A stretch of DNA of 8,361 nucleotides from CAZPHU01 sp964586285 (GCA_964586285.1 CAZPHU010000144.1:1-8361); one strand, 5' to 3'. Shown: positions 1 through 7,369, numbered from the stretch's first letter. Made by a program: numbers and translations. Notes: generated by a model from the sequence alone, not told the origin.

Positions 1-1
1 T

Positions 2-109
2 GTGAAGTCCCTTGATCGGGTACGCGCAGTCAAAGTCAACTATATGAGCGGGAAACAGCATTTCTCAAAGAAACAAATGGCAATGTGGGATGGTAGTGAA
101 TCGAATTAA
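2..109 (+). CDS. Possible 3' end of an upstream gene (partial)
   Basis: This frame is open from the window edge to a TAA at 107-109 and encodes about 35 residues, ending in the segment KKQMAMWDGSESN. The other two plus frames meet stops within the first 50 bases, so this is the only frame that could carry a gene entering from the left. The stretch is short enough to be open by chance. I recognise no family in it, and it does not resemble the missing N-terminal part of the following acetyltransferase. If it is real, it overlaps the start of that gene by 20 bases, which would suggest translational coupling. Confidence 0.3.
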   Translation: MKSLDRVRAVKVNYMSGKQHFSKKQMAMWDGSESN

Positions 110-434
110 GAAAAACTCAAAATATTTAGTTTTTAATGCGTTTGAAGGAAATGCCTTCATCGGAACAATTATGGGAACCATTTGTGATGATCTTTATGGC
201 TCATGTGCGCCATTTTTAGTGATTGAAAACTTTATAGTTAGTAAAGAGAATAGAAGAAAAGGCGTAGGACGGAAACTTATTGAAGAATTGGAAGATGCAG
301 CCATGCAAAGAGGATGCATACAGAGCATTCTTATCACTGATACGGCAAGAGAAGATGCCCAGAGATTTTACGAATCTAACGGATATCCAAAAGATGTGCA
401 TAAAGGATACAAGAAGAAACTGAAACCGCGTTGA
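90..434 (+). CDS. GNAT-family N-acetyltransferase, N-terminally short
   Basis: A small GNAT-fold protein expected to move an acetyl group from acetyl-CoA to an amine; the substrate cannot be read from the sequence. The acetyl-CoA pyrophosphate-binding motif is RRKGVG at residues 55-60, after the strand FLVIENFIVS (42-51). The late motif is FYESNGY at 93-99, followed by the common tail GYKKKL. At 114 residues it is clearly shorter than the usual 140-170. The chain opens at about beta strand 2 (YLVFNAFEG), so strand 1 and the first helices, which often contact substrate, are absent. No alternative start exists: the frame has a TGA at 45-47 and no ATG, GTG or TTG between it and 90. The Shine-Dalgarno is poor. 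The gene is visibly more AT-rich than its neighbours, which hints at transfer. It may be a minimal enzyme or a 5'-truncated remnant. Confidence 0.75.
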   Translation: MVVNRIKKNSKYLVFNAFEGNAFIGTIMGTICDDLYGSCAPFLVIENFIVSKENRRKGVGRKLIEELEDAAMQRGCIQSILITDTAREDAQRFYESNGYPKDVHKGYKKKLKPR

Positions 435-435
435 G

Positions 436-460
436 AACTGATTGAATTCCTGCATCAGTT
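436..460. other. Inverted repeat after the GNAT gene
   Basis: AACTGAT (436-442) and ATCAGTT (454-460) are perfect inverted arms around an 11-base loop, just past the GNAT stop codon. A G-T pair could extend the stem by one. No T-run follows on either strand, so it is not a standard intrinsic terminator. It may weakly end or stabilise the GNAT transcript, or it may be chance. Confidence 0.35.
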
Positions 461-494
461 TCCTCACTCGGTGATCTGTTACGCCCAATAATGC

Positions 495-548
495 CCTCCG
501 TCTTCCACCCTCCACCTTCCACCTTCCATCTTCCGTCTTCCCCCCCCC
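495..548. repeat. Heptanucleotide tandem repeat ending in poly-C
   Basis: Seven consecutive 7-base units fit the pattern CYTCCNY: CCTCCGT, CTTCCAC, CCTCCAC, CTTCCAC, CTTCCAT, CTTCCGT and CTTCCCC (495-543). The last unit merges into a run of nine C at 540-548, one base before the stop codon (550-552) of the ligase-acyltransferase gene on the minus strand. Read in the direction of that gene, the transcript would begin its 3' UTR with a G9 run and then GGAAG-type repeats. Units vary only at positions 2, 6 and 7. It resembles in kind the short tandemly repeated heptamers known from cyanobacteria, though I do not claim the same family. Copy number and C-run length may vary between strains. Confidence 0.85.
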
Positions 549-549
549 G

Positions 550-3282
550 CTACATCTCCAGGACTATCTCCCTTAGAGCCGAGGCTATATCGTTACCCGA
601 GCTGTAGGGTGACACTTTGCCCTGCTCTATCATTGAACGGAGGGTAAGAGGCTTGCCGAATGTTACATGGGGGCGTTTTTTTCTGCCTAAAAAAAGTTTT
701 GGCGGTTTGCCCGCGGGCCAGGCGTTATAACCGTTTCGTATTCGAATCGGTACGATCGTAGGGTTGGTCTCCAGGATAAGAAGACCCACTCCGGCTTTAA
801 ACGACTGGATGTTGCCGTCGCGGGTACGGGTTCCTTCGGGGAAGATAACCAGATTCTTTGCCTGCTTTAGCACTCCAATGGATGTTTTCAGGGCTTCGAT
901 AATATCGCCTTCACGCTCCACCGGTATAAGGTTGCTGCCCTTGAGGACTGCCGCCGTGGCGGGGTTGTGAAGCAGCTCTTTTTTTCCTATGGTAAAGGTT
1001 TTTTTGCGGACTTCCCAGGGAAGAGCCCCTAAAACCCAGGGGATATCCAATATCGATTGATGATTGGCGACAAAGATCGTGGGCTTGTCTTGAGGAATGT
1101 TCTCTCGTCCGCTAAAGCCCACATGCCACAGAAGCATGCTCATACCGGTGACCATATTTGGGCCCTTGTTGTAAATCAGATTCCTGCTGTCCCGCAATTT
1201 CGTGGGAAGATCGGCGGCGGCTATTCGTTCGCGAATGGTATGCGGAGAAACACCGCCGTTGTAAGCTTGGGATTCTTTTGCTTCCATGATTTTTCCGTAA
1301 ACGTCACCAAGAGTTACCATCTGCTGTATAGCATCCTCGGGAAGCTGAATTGAGAACTTCTCCTCGAGGCAGCAGAAAAAATCAAGCTGACGCAAGCTGT
1401 CCATCTCCAGATCGAACTCAAGGTTTGTCTTTGGAGTGAAGGATTTCTTTTTGGATTTGGAGACAAACTCCTGGGCGCATTGGGCAACCATCTGAAATTC
1501 GGGTATGTCCAGAAGCGCCTCTTCGGTGGCACTGAGCACCGGTGGAGTCTTTCGCCTGGCCTTGGGCACGGCTGCTTTTATATCGTTGTATATTGCCAGA
1601 AGTTCGTGCTTTTTCAGCTTTCGGGTGGTTGTCCTGGGAAGAGGTTCGAAGACGATTTCAAAATCGGTTATCCGCTTGTAACTCGGCCGATCCCGGCCCA
1701 TGCGAATAAGCTCATTGTGAATGATTTCACCGGCTTTCTCTATCGAAACGCTCTTTCGGATATCCTCATTGGGAAGGATGAGGGCGGCAACAATATCGCG
1801 CCCCTTGCGTTTTGCTCCGAAAATGCCGATCTCCTCTATCATCTCCGAGCCGCTGTAGAAATCCTCCAGCTCATCGGGGTAGACGTTTTTCCCCGATTCA
1901 AGCACGATCAGGTCTTTTGATCGTCCGACCAGAAACAGATATCCATCTTCGTCAAGCCTCCCCAGATCACCCGTATGAAACCAGCCGTCCTCATCGATAA
2001 CCGCTCTCGTACTCTCTTCATTTTTGTAGTATCCGGCAAACAGAGTCGCACCGCGAAGAAGCACCTCGCCTATGCCCTGCTCGTTTGGATAATCTATATG
2101 GATTTCGTTTTCATCCAGGATTGGTCCCACCGAACCGTGTTTTGGTTTATCGGCGGGACACAGCGTGATCGGACCGAATGTCTCGGTCAGTCCGTAACCC
2201 TCTACGATATCAAAGCCCATGAGACGAAATCCCTCGAAATACTTATGCGGCAGGGATGCCCCTCCGGAGATGATGATCTGAAGATTTCCCCCGAATCCAT
2301 CATGCACACTTTTAAAAAGACCGCGCCTGAAATTCTTCCCCAGTATCGGTCCCATAGTGCGGGAAAGGGATTTTAGGTTTTTAAACATCAGTGACACAAG
2401 CGGCCCTTTGGCTTTTACTTTTCGCTCGATATTGTCGTAGAGAACGGAAAGCATCTTCGGGACAGCCGGCAGCATGCTGACCTTCTTATCGTTGAGTGCC
2501 TCAAGGATGAGCTGCCCCTTGATCTGGGGCACGAATACGATATCCATACCGCCTACCAGCTCGGCGGCAACACAGGCGGCGAAACCGAACACGTGATGCA
2601 GCGGGAGGATAGCAAGGGCGGTAGTCTCTGGGGTCAGATGCATACGTGGGATCGCATGAAGTCCGGCTGTGGTGAAATTTTTCTGAATCAGCTGGACCCC
2701 TTTAGGATTGCCGGTTGTACCCGATGTGAATATTATAACCATCGGGTCATCGGGCTGAAACCGGGTTTCAAACGCGTCAATTGATTCATCCCCCCCGAGC
2801 AGAAATTTGTCGAAAGTTTTCTCCGGCCCCTGAAAGGACGGATCGAGTACCACGACATCCCGTATAAAATCAAGCTTCTCTTTCATTTCCCGCATGAGCG
2901 GAATGAAGGAGGGGGAGCAGAATATCATACTCGCTTCGGTGAATTTAACAATCGCCCAAATCTCCTCCAGCGGAAGGTTTGGATCAACCGGAACCGTGCA
3001 TCCGCCGCTAAGGATTATCCCGTGATAAGCCAGTACCCACTCGGGGGTGTTTTCACCTATTACTACAGCATTGCCGCCCTTGCGGAAACCGGCGCGGTTG
3101 AGGGCGCACGCGCAGCGGTTCAAGTCGCGGTGAAGCTGTCCGTAGGTCCAGCTTTGATACACCCCGTCTCTTTTTATATGTAGACAAGCCTTGTCTTTGT
3201 ATACATGAACGGATCTCTTCAGTAAATCGGTGTAAACATGTGAATCCACGGCTCCCGGTATCGATTGTTCAGTCATATCCAT
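550..3282 (-). CDS. Trimodular acyl-CoA/acyl-ACP synthetase - ACP - PlsC acyltransferase
   Basis: A 910-residue protein with three modules. Residues 1 to about 570 form an AMP-binding acyl ligase: P-loop TSGTTGNPKG (186-195), GYGLTET (362-368), FHTGDLGR (435-442), the segment GKNVYPDELE (464-473) typical of long-chain ligases, and the A10 motif PRTTTRKLKK with probable catalytic K555. Residues about 590-670 are a carrier domain; S629 in EMDSL is the predicted phosphopantetheine site. Residues about 700-910 are a PlsC/LPLAT acyltransferase with H741 and D746 (HQSILD), a GSNLIPVER segment (782-790) and FPEGTR (814-819). All modules look intact. By analogy with E. coli Aas, which has acyltransferase first and ligase second and uses separate ACP, it probably activates free fatty acid and acylates a lysophospholipid at the inner membrane. 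No membrane helix stands out. The start at 3282 has only a weak GAG; a second ATG lies two codons in. Confidence 0.93.
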   Translation of the reverse strand: MDMTEQSIPGAVDSHVYTDLLKRSVHVYKDKACLHIKRDGVYQSWTYGQLHRDLNRCACALNRAGFRKGGNAVVIGENTPEWVLAYHGIILSGGCTVPVDPNLPLEEIWAIVKFTEASMIFCSPSFIPLMREMKEKLDFIRDVVVLDPSFQGPEKTFDKFLLGGDESIDAFETRFQPDDPMVIIFTSGTTGNPKGVQLIQKNFTTAGLHAIPRMHLTPETTALAILPLHHVFGFAACVAAELVGGMDIVFVPQIKGQLILEALNDKKVSMLPAVPKMLSVLYDNIERKVKAKGPLVSLMFKNLKSLSRTMGPILGKNFRRGLFKSVHDGFGGNLQIIISGGASLPHKYFEGFRLMGFDIVEGYGLTETFGPITLCPADKPKHGSVGPILDENEIHIDYPNEQGIGEVLLRGATLFAGYYKNEESTRAVIDEDGWFHTGDLGRLDEDGYLFLVGRSKDLIVLESGKNVYPDELEDFYSGSEMIEEIGIFGAKRKGRDIVAALILPNEDIRKSVSIEKAGEIIHNELIRMGRDRPSYKRITDFEIVFEPLPRTTTRKLKKHELLAIYNDIKAAVPKARRKTPPVLSATEEALLDIPEFQMVAQCAQEFVSKSKKKSFTPKTNLEFDLEMDSLRQLDFFCCLEEKFSIQLPEDAIQQMVTLGDVYGKIMEAKESQAYNGGVSPHTIRERIAAADLPTKLRDSRNLIYNKGPNMVTGMSMLLWHVGFSGRENIPQDKPTIFVANHQSILDIPWVLGALPWEVRKKTFTIGKKELLHNPATAAVLKGSNLIPVEREGDIIEALKTSIGVLKQAKNLVIFPEGTRTRDGNIQSFKAGVGLLILETNPTIVPIRIRNGYNAWPAGKPPKLFLGRKKRPHVTFGKPLTLRSMIEQGKVSPYSSGNDIASALREIVLEM

Positions 3283-3311
3283 AAAGCTTTCACTCAGGCA
3301 GGTTAGGATCG

Positions 3312-3340
3312 GTAATAATTCATTTATAATAATTTAACAA
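3312..3340 (-). promoter_or_regulatory. Candidate sigma70-type promoter for the ligase-acyltransferase gene
   Basis: On the minus strand TTGTTA (3340-3335) and TATTAC (3317-3312) are separated by 17 bases. Each matches the -35 and -10 consensus at four of six positions. They sit in a markedly AT-rich patch, 29 bases before the ATG at 3282. The AT-richness makes chance matches likely. The 128-base gap does separate this gene from the upstream kinase gene, so a promoter of its own is expected. Confidence 0.35.
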
Positions 3341-3410
3341 AAGAAAATACTCTAAGCAAATAGTGGGCCGTCGAAGTCGCATTTGATCATGGTGAGCCTG
3401 ATTGAGGCAT

Positions 3411-4049
3411 TCAAATCATGGACAGAAAATCATCGATGGAAAATCCTTTTGCATGTCGAGTGTCCCAGCCCAGAGTTTTGTGCGCATAGCGTCGATACTG
3501 CTTCTCCCGATTGACAAGAAGTGTTTCGTAGCAGCGATTAAGTGCCTGTGTATTTGATTCGTTTGGCCGAGGCTGGAAATGGTCGGCCCAGAGGACCGGA
3601 CGCGGGCGGCGAAGGTAGGCATCACGCATCCGCTTCAAGACCTCCGGGGGTGTTTCCAGGTGCAGGATTATCGAACTGCCGGCGAGTTCGTCCAGGGTGC
3701 GCGTCCCGGTGTGGATTACCGATCCGGTCGTATCGATTACAACCGGTTGTTCACGGATGGTATCGTCCGATTTTATTGCCTCGAAAATATCCACCATGAC
3801 ATCCACCTCGCGGGCAAGATAGAGTCGCTCACGATCGTGATAGTCGGGATCATACGGAAAACCAAGCCAATGACCCATATCAAACGAGCGCTGTGTGCCG
3901 AAGATCTGATGTGCCAGGCGGCGCTCGATCATATCATCGCAGCCGAAACGGACAAACCCCCTCTGGGCAAGCTGAAAAGACCAGTAGGATTTGCCCGTGC
4001 CGGACATACCGATCAGCGATATTCGAACGGGTTGTTTAGAGGGACTCAT
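3411..4049 (-). CDS. Shikimate-kinase-like P-loop NTPase of unknown substrate
   Basis: A 212-residue soluble protein with Walker A GMSGTGKS at 14-21. Several shikimate-kinase-like landmarks follow in order: DDMIE (38-42) where that family has its DxD...IE segment; the strand VVIDTTGS (103-110) where it has the GGG motif; a lid-like RRPRPVLW (147-154); and REKQYRRYA (181-189) resembling the C-terminal R-x-P-x-Y...A helix. The GGG and the FR-x-x-E arginine that bind shikimate are not conserved, so a different small-molecule or protein substrate is likely. A short segment rich in aromatic residues and aspartate (HWLGFPYDPDY, 60-70) fills the substrate-domain position. The gene starts 24 bases after the PPC stop with a GAGA in the gap, so it is probably last in the uup operon. 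Nucleotide binding is well supported; the reaction is unknown. Confidence 0.82.
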   Translation of the reverse strand: MSPSKQPVRISLIGMSGTGKSYWSFQLAQRGFVRFGCDDMIERRLAHQIFGTQRSFDMGHWLGFPYDPDYHDRERLYLAREVDVMVDIFEAIKSDDTIREQPVVIDTTGSVIHTGTRTLDELAGSSIILHLETPPEVLKRMRDAYLRRPRPVLWADHFQPRPNESNTQALNRCYETLLVNREKQYRRYAHKTLGWDTRHAKGFSIDDFLSMI

Positions 4050-4073
4050 AGTACAATCTCGCTGAAAACCATC

Positions 4074-4517
4074 TTAGGGGTGAAGAAGAGAAAAACCGGT
4101 CGCCTGCTCAAAGCGCCTTACTGCCTGGGTGTTGGTAAGTTCGAACAGGATGACCTCCAGAATCTGCCAGCATCGCACCCCTTTTCTTACACAGCCGGTG
4201 ATCGTATTCTTTTCGCGGCCACAGGCAATATGCATGTGAAGCCTGGGGTTGCCGCTTTCATCCGGAAAAAGCGTTCCGGTTCCGGCCACCTCGTGAACCT
4301 CATCCAGATTTGTCTCCATCGGTTGGATTTTGGCCGCCCGTCCTTCTTGAGGTCCCACTATCAGAGTGCTGTCCTTATCCACTCCACCCACTATGATCAA
4401 AGCACCTGCTTTGATATTCTTCTGAGCCGCGAACAGCTCTATCGATTCATGCAACACATCCCCGTCTTCCAGACGAATCACAAAGGTCCTTCCCTGAGTT
4501 GCCTCCGAGTAACGCAT
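4074..4517 (-). CDS. DUF296/PPC-domain protein
   Basis: A single-domain protein of 147 residues. It shows the usual PPC pattern: RTFVIRLEDGD (10-20), then a helix with ESIELFA (24-30), the strand GALIIVGGV (38-46), the segment HEVAGTGTLF (75-84), GNPRLHMH (89-96) and a closing ILEVILFEL (119-127). Bacterial and archaeal members form trimers and conserve histidines thought to bind metal; H94 and H96 are kept. The common GGHL segment is replaced by TGCV (107-110), so the third histidine is missing and C109 stands in its place. There is no AT-hook, unlike the plant DNA-binding members, so a DNA role should not be assumed. AAGGA lies nine bases before the ATG. It sits 26 bases after uup and 24 before the kinase gene, indicating one transcript. 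Confidence 0.85.
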   Translation of the reverse strand: MRYSEATQGRTFVIRLEDGDVLHESIELFAAQKNIKAGALIIVGGVDKDSTLIVGPQEGRAAKIQPMETNLDEVHEVAGTGTLFPDESGNPRLHMHIACGREKNTITGCVRKGVRCWQILEVILFELTNTQAVRRFEQATGFSLLHP

Positions 4518-4543
4518 AATCTTTAATCCTTACCGATAAAAAT

Positions 4544-6436
4544 TTAAACAAAAGACGCCAGCTCTTCCCATCGAGCCAGCTTCTGTTCCAGAAGTTTCTC
4601 CACTTCCGAATACCTTTCTCCCCATTGAGTGTAGTCTTGGGCCGATGCGTCCGGGGCGTCCCCGCCAAGGCGTCGGTCCAGTTCGGTCTTCTCATTCTCC
4701 AGAGACTCTATCTCCTTTTCCAGCTCCTTAAGTTCCCGTTGCTCATTGAAGGTGAGTTTGCGCTTGGTTTCGGACGTCTTCTCGTCCTGCTGCTTTTGTT
4801 GCTCGCGCAGGTCCTTTTCCTCCCGGCGCCAACGCGACATCTGCTCTTTCTTATAGGCGATATAATCCGAATAGCTTCCCGGAAACTCGTAAATATGTCC
4901 CGAACCGTCCAGCACGAAAAGGTAGTCTACCACCCTGTCCATAAAGTAGCGATCGTGTGACACTACCAGAAGACTGCCGCCGAAACTTTCCAGAAAATCC
5001 TCGAGTACCGAAAGTGTTTTGATATCCAAGTCGTTTGTCGGTTCATCCAATACTAAAAAGTTCGGATTGCTCATCAGTACCCGCACCAGATGAAGGCGTC
5101 GTCTCTCGCCACCGGAGAGTTTTTCGATGGGTGTGTAGTGGATAGCGGGAGGGAAAAGAAACTTCTCCAGAAGCTTACCCGCAGAGATCTCACTCCCATC
5201 CGGCATCTTCACCACCTCCGCGATCTCCTGAATGGTCTTAAGAACGGTCTTTTCGGTTTGAAATTCCCCGCTGTTTTGTTCGAAAAACCCGAAATGAGTA
5301 TTTACTCCTATATCTATATACCCGCTGTCGGCACTCACGCGACGGGTCAGCAGGTTAAGAAGCGTTGTCTTTCCCGAGCCGTTGCGTCCGACGATACCGA
5401 TACGCTCCCGACGCTTGAATGTATGGGTGAAATCGTCGATAATGGTTGTCCCGTCATAGCTCTTTGAGATGTGCTTGACTTCCAGAACCTTTTTACCCAG
5501 CCGTCTTCCGCTGATCGTAAATTCCATGGCCGCCGAGGTGCCGCTTCTCAACGAGTCCATCATTTCGTGTACACGCTGAATGCGGGCCTTCTGTTTCGTG
5601 GCCCGCGCCTGGGGTGTCTGTCCCAGCCACTGAAGTTCCCTTTTGAGTATGGTTCTGACCCGCTGTTCCTCGACCGCTACACTGTTTTCGATCTCCGCTT
5701 TCTTCTCAAGATAATAGGCGTAGTTACCCGAGTAGGAAAAAAGGCGCTTATGATCGATCTCGAGGATCTGATCGCATATCGAATCAAGTATGTACCTGTC
5801 GTGAGTGATCATCAATACCGCCGCCTCGGTCTTCTGGAGTTTGTTTTGAAGCCATTCAATGGTATCGATATCCAGGTGATTTGTGGGCTCATCCAGCAGC
5901 AGAAGGTCCAACTGATTGGTAAAAAGCTGCGCGAGTGCCACTTTCTTGACCATGCCCCCGGAAAGTGTATCCATACGGATATCCGTTTCGCTTATGCCAA
6001 GCTCCGAAAGAAGGGATGAAACCGTGCTTTCAAGGCTCCAGGCGTTAAGCTCATCCATTTGGACCGTGATCTGGTCGAGTTTCTGTTTAAGCTGGGTGGA
6101 CGATTGCTTTTGCATGGCTTCACAGATCGTTTCGTACTCCCGCACTAGCTGTGCGGCCGGAAGGTCGCTGGAGAGCACGTGTTCAAGGATCGTGTGGGTC
6201 GGGCAAAACCGGGGAAGCTGATCGAGTCTTCCTGTCCGCAGCCCTCTTCGAAGCGAGATCGTTCCGCTGTCGGGAGTATCCGAGCCGGTAAGGAGGTTTA
6301 GAAGCGATGTTTTGCCGCTTCCGTTAACTCCGATAAGGGCGATCTTATCGCCTTCATTAATCCCGAAACTTGCCTGTTCGAAAAGCAGCTTATCGCCCCG
6401 GCTCTTACTGATTTGATCGACTGATACAATATTCAT
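4544..6436 (-). CDS. uup: ABC-F ATPase, Uup-like
   Basis: A 630-residue cytoplasmic tandem ATPase without membrane segments. Domain 1: Walker A GVNGSGKT (36-43), signature LSGGM (158-162), Walker B with LDEPTNHLD (181-189, catalytic E183). Domain 2: GRNGSGKT (350-357), LSGGE (440-444), LDEPTNDLD (463-471, E465). Between them lies the basic interdomain linker around QARATKQKARIQR (276-288), which in ABC-F proteins contacts P-site tRNA. A charged coiled coil (about 535-625) ends in ARWEELASF, typical of Uup and absent from EttA. Such proteins act on the ribosome E site, and Uup affects transposon excision and ribosome function in E. coli. A resistance-type ABC-F is less likely given the short linker and the Uup C-terminus. 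The start at 6436 has only a distant GGAAA. It heads the run with the PPC and kinase genes. Confidence 0.93.
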   Translation of the reverse strand: MNIVSVDQISKSRGDKLLFEQASFGINEGDKIALIGVNGSGKTSLLNLLTGSDTPDSGTISLRRGLRTGRLDQLPRFCPTHTILEHVLSSDLPAAQLVREYETICEAMQKQSSTQLKQKLDQITVQMDELNAWSLESTVSSLLSELGISETDIRMDTLSGGMVKKVALAQLFTNQLDLLLLDEPTNHLDIDTIEWLQNKLQKTEAAVLMITHDRYILDSICDQILEIDHKRLFSYSGNYAYYLEKKAEIENSVAVEEQRVRTILKRELQWLGQTPQARATKQKARIQRVHEMMDSLRSGTSAAMEFTISGRRLGKKVLEVKHISKSYDGTTIIDDFTHTFKRRERIGIVGRNGSGKTTLLNLLTRRVSADSGYIDIGVNTHFGFFEQNSGEFQTEKTVLKTIQEIAEVVKMPDGSEISAGKLLEKFLFPPAIHYTPIEKLSGGERRRLHLVRVLMSNPNFLVLDEPTNDLDIKTLSVLEDFLESFGGSLLVVSHDRYFMDRVVDYLFVLDGSGHIYEFPGSYSDYIAYKKEQMSRWRREEKDLREQQKQQDEKTSETKRKLTFNEQRELKELEKEIESLENEKTELDRRLGGDAPDASAQDYTQWGERYSEVEKLLEQKLARWEELASFV

Positions 6437-6539
6437 ATGATATGATTCGTTTCCAAATGGTTAGTTGATGAAAATAATCAAAGAAACGGAAAATACGAAA
6501 TAGGTACATGCAATTGCGGGTCTGTAAGGATGATATACT

Positions 6540-6553
6540 ATTACGTGCGTAAT
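6540..6553. promoter_or_regulatory. Short dyad upstream of uup, possible operator
   Basis: ATTACG (6540-6545) and CGTAAT (6548-6553) form perfect 6-base arms around TG. It lies in the 148-base gap between the DUF429 stop and the uup start, about 105 bases before the uup ATG, where a regulator could bind. I could not find a convincing -35/-10 pair for the uup operon in this gap. The dyad may be chance. Confidence 0.25.
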
Positions 6554-6584
6554 CGGCAAACTCATAAACAGCTGCATCCTTGTC

Positions 6585-7349
6585 CTAGTACCATATCACC
6601 ATCGGCATATCTTCGCTGCTATGGGGCAAGTCCGGGGGGATTTTTTTCAGAGGGATCCCGGAGGCTGCCCGTACGGCCAGGCAGAGCGCATCGATTATGT
6701 CATCCAGGCGTGCCTCGCACCTTCTGAATCTTTGGCTGCAATCAGCAAGAAAAGAATCGGCGCCCGGATAATACCGACGAAGTATCTCGAGTCGCTCGTT
6801 TATTCCCAAATGCTCCTTTTTTGAGTACCTCAGCGGATTCATGTCGTTAAGGGTAGTGAAGCAGAGTTCGGGGTGAGATTCTCTGAAGATGTCGGCGGCT
6901 ACTGGGTTGCGGCACAGAAACGTATCCAGCTCAATTATTTTCGGTCTAATATTCCATGATTGGATCGACAGACCTTTACCGGTCAGATCTTTGGAAAGCT
7001 GATTAGCATGAGTGTAGTTTTGTAAATCCACAACCTCCCGTATCGGGGGATAGAAAATGGAGGAGCGGCGTTTATTGAGAATCGTGCGGGCCTGTTTGTC
7101 GCATTCGCGGAGGGGATTGGAGCTTTGGGCCAACCCTATGGGCATGTCTATCAGAATCATGGCGCTGTTTTTATGAGCGCTCCACAGCGACTGGACCGAC
7201 GGATACAAGAAGCATTTAAAATGCCCCGGCCTGGGTGAAGCCACGGCGGCCAACCAGCCTCCCGGGCATCCGTCCACGCCGATTACTTCTTCTCTTTTCA
7301 TCTTCATTATTGCATTTTTGTTTGACCGATTGTATATCTCTAGCCTCAT
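6585..7349 (-). CDS. DUF429 protein, predicted RNase H-fold nuclease
   Basis: A soluble protein of 254 residues from the longest start. DUF429 hallmarks are present in order: VIGVDGCPGGW (22-32), LIDMPIGL (66-73), RECDKQAR (81-88), the SSIFYPP stretch (96-102), GKGLSIQSWNIRPKI (124-138), the SHPELCF segment (158-164) and a C-terminal DDIIDA (216-221). The family is annotated as a predicted nuclease with an RNase H fold; D26, D68, E161 and D217 are reasonable candidates for the acidic site. No biochemical role is established. Start: family members usually begin a few residues before the GVDG motif, so M15 (7307) or M17 (7301) is more natural than M1 (7349). M1 leaves only 20 bases to the divergent gene, and none of the three has a good ribosome site. 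It has no operon partner. Confidence 0.85.
   Translation of the reverse strand: MRLEIYNRSNKNAIMKMKREEVIGVDGCPGGWLAAVASPRPGHFKCFLYPSVQSLWSAHKNSAMILIDMPIGLAQSSNPLRECDKQARTILNKRRSSIFYPPIREVVDLQNYTHANQLSKDLTGKGLSIQSWNIRPKIIELDTFLCRNPVAADIFRESHPELCFTTLNDMNPLRYSKKEHLGINERLEILRRYYPGADSFLADCSQRFRRCEARLDDIIDALCLAVRAASGIPLKKIPPDLPHSSEDMPMVIWY
7310..7338 (+). promoter_or_regulatory. Candidate promoter for the membrane protein-gmk unit
   Basis: TTGCAT (7310-7315) and TATATC (7333-7338) are 17 bases apart. The expected start of transcription near 7345 leaves room for the GGAG ribosome site at 7356-7359 before the ATG at 7370. The -35 match is only three of six. If DUF429 starts at its longest ATG, this promoter lies inside that coding region. 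A start at 7307 or 7301 removes the conflict. Confidence 0.35.
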
Positions 7350-7369
7350 TTGGACGGAGAAAAGCGAAT

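Noticed and set aside
421..494. A possible integron attC site after the GNAT gene, since GNATs are common cassettes
   Set aside because: The inverted repeat is present, but no paired RYYYAAC and GTTRRRY core sites could be found around it.
1480..1920. Plus-strand open frames inside the ligase-acyltransferase gene, including this one
   Set aside because: All lie opposite intact, motif-rich coding sequence and none has a recognisable domain.
3366..3410. A terminator after the kinase gene
   Set aside because: Only a 4-base stem (GCCT/AGGC) is visible and no U-run follows it in the direction of transcription.
3579..4526. A 315-codon plus-strand open frame opposite the kinase and PPC genes
   Set aside because: It lies antisense to two genes with clear family motifs and spans both and their gap. 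Its product shows no domain and it has no matching ribosome site. It is open only as a by-product of the codon use of the real genes.
5471..6019. A 182-codon plus-strand open frame opposite uup
   Set aside because: The opposite strand encodes conserved ABC-F motifs throughout this stretch.
4544..6436. An antibiotic-resistance ABC-F protein
   Set aside because: The interdomain linker is of ordinary length and the C-terminal coiled coil ending in ARWEELASF matches the housekeeping Uup type.
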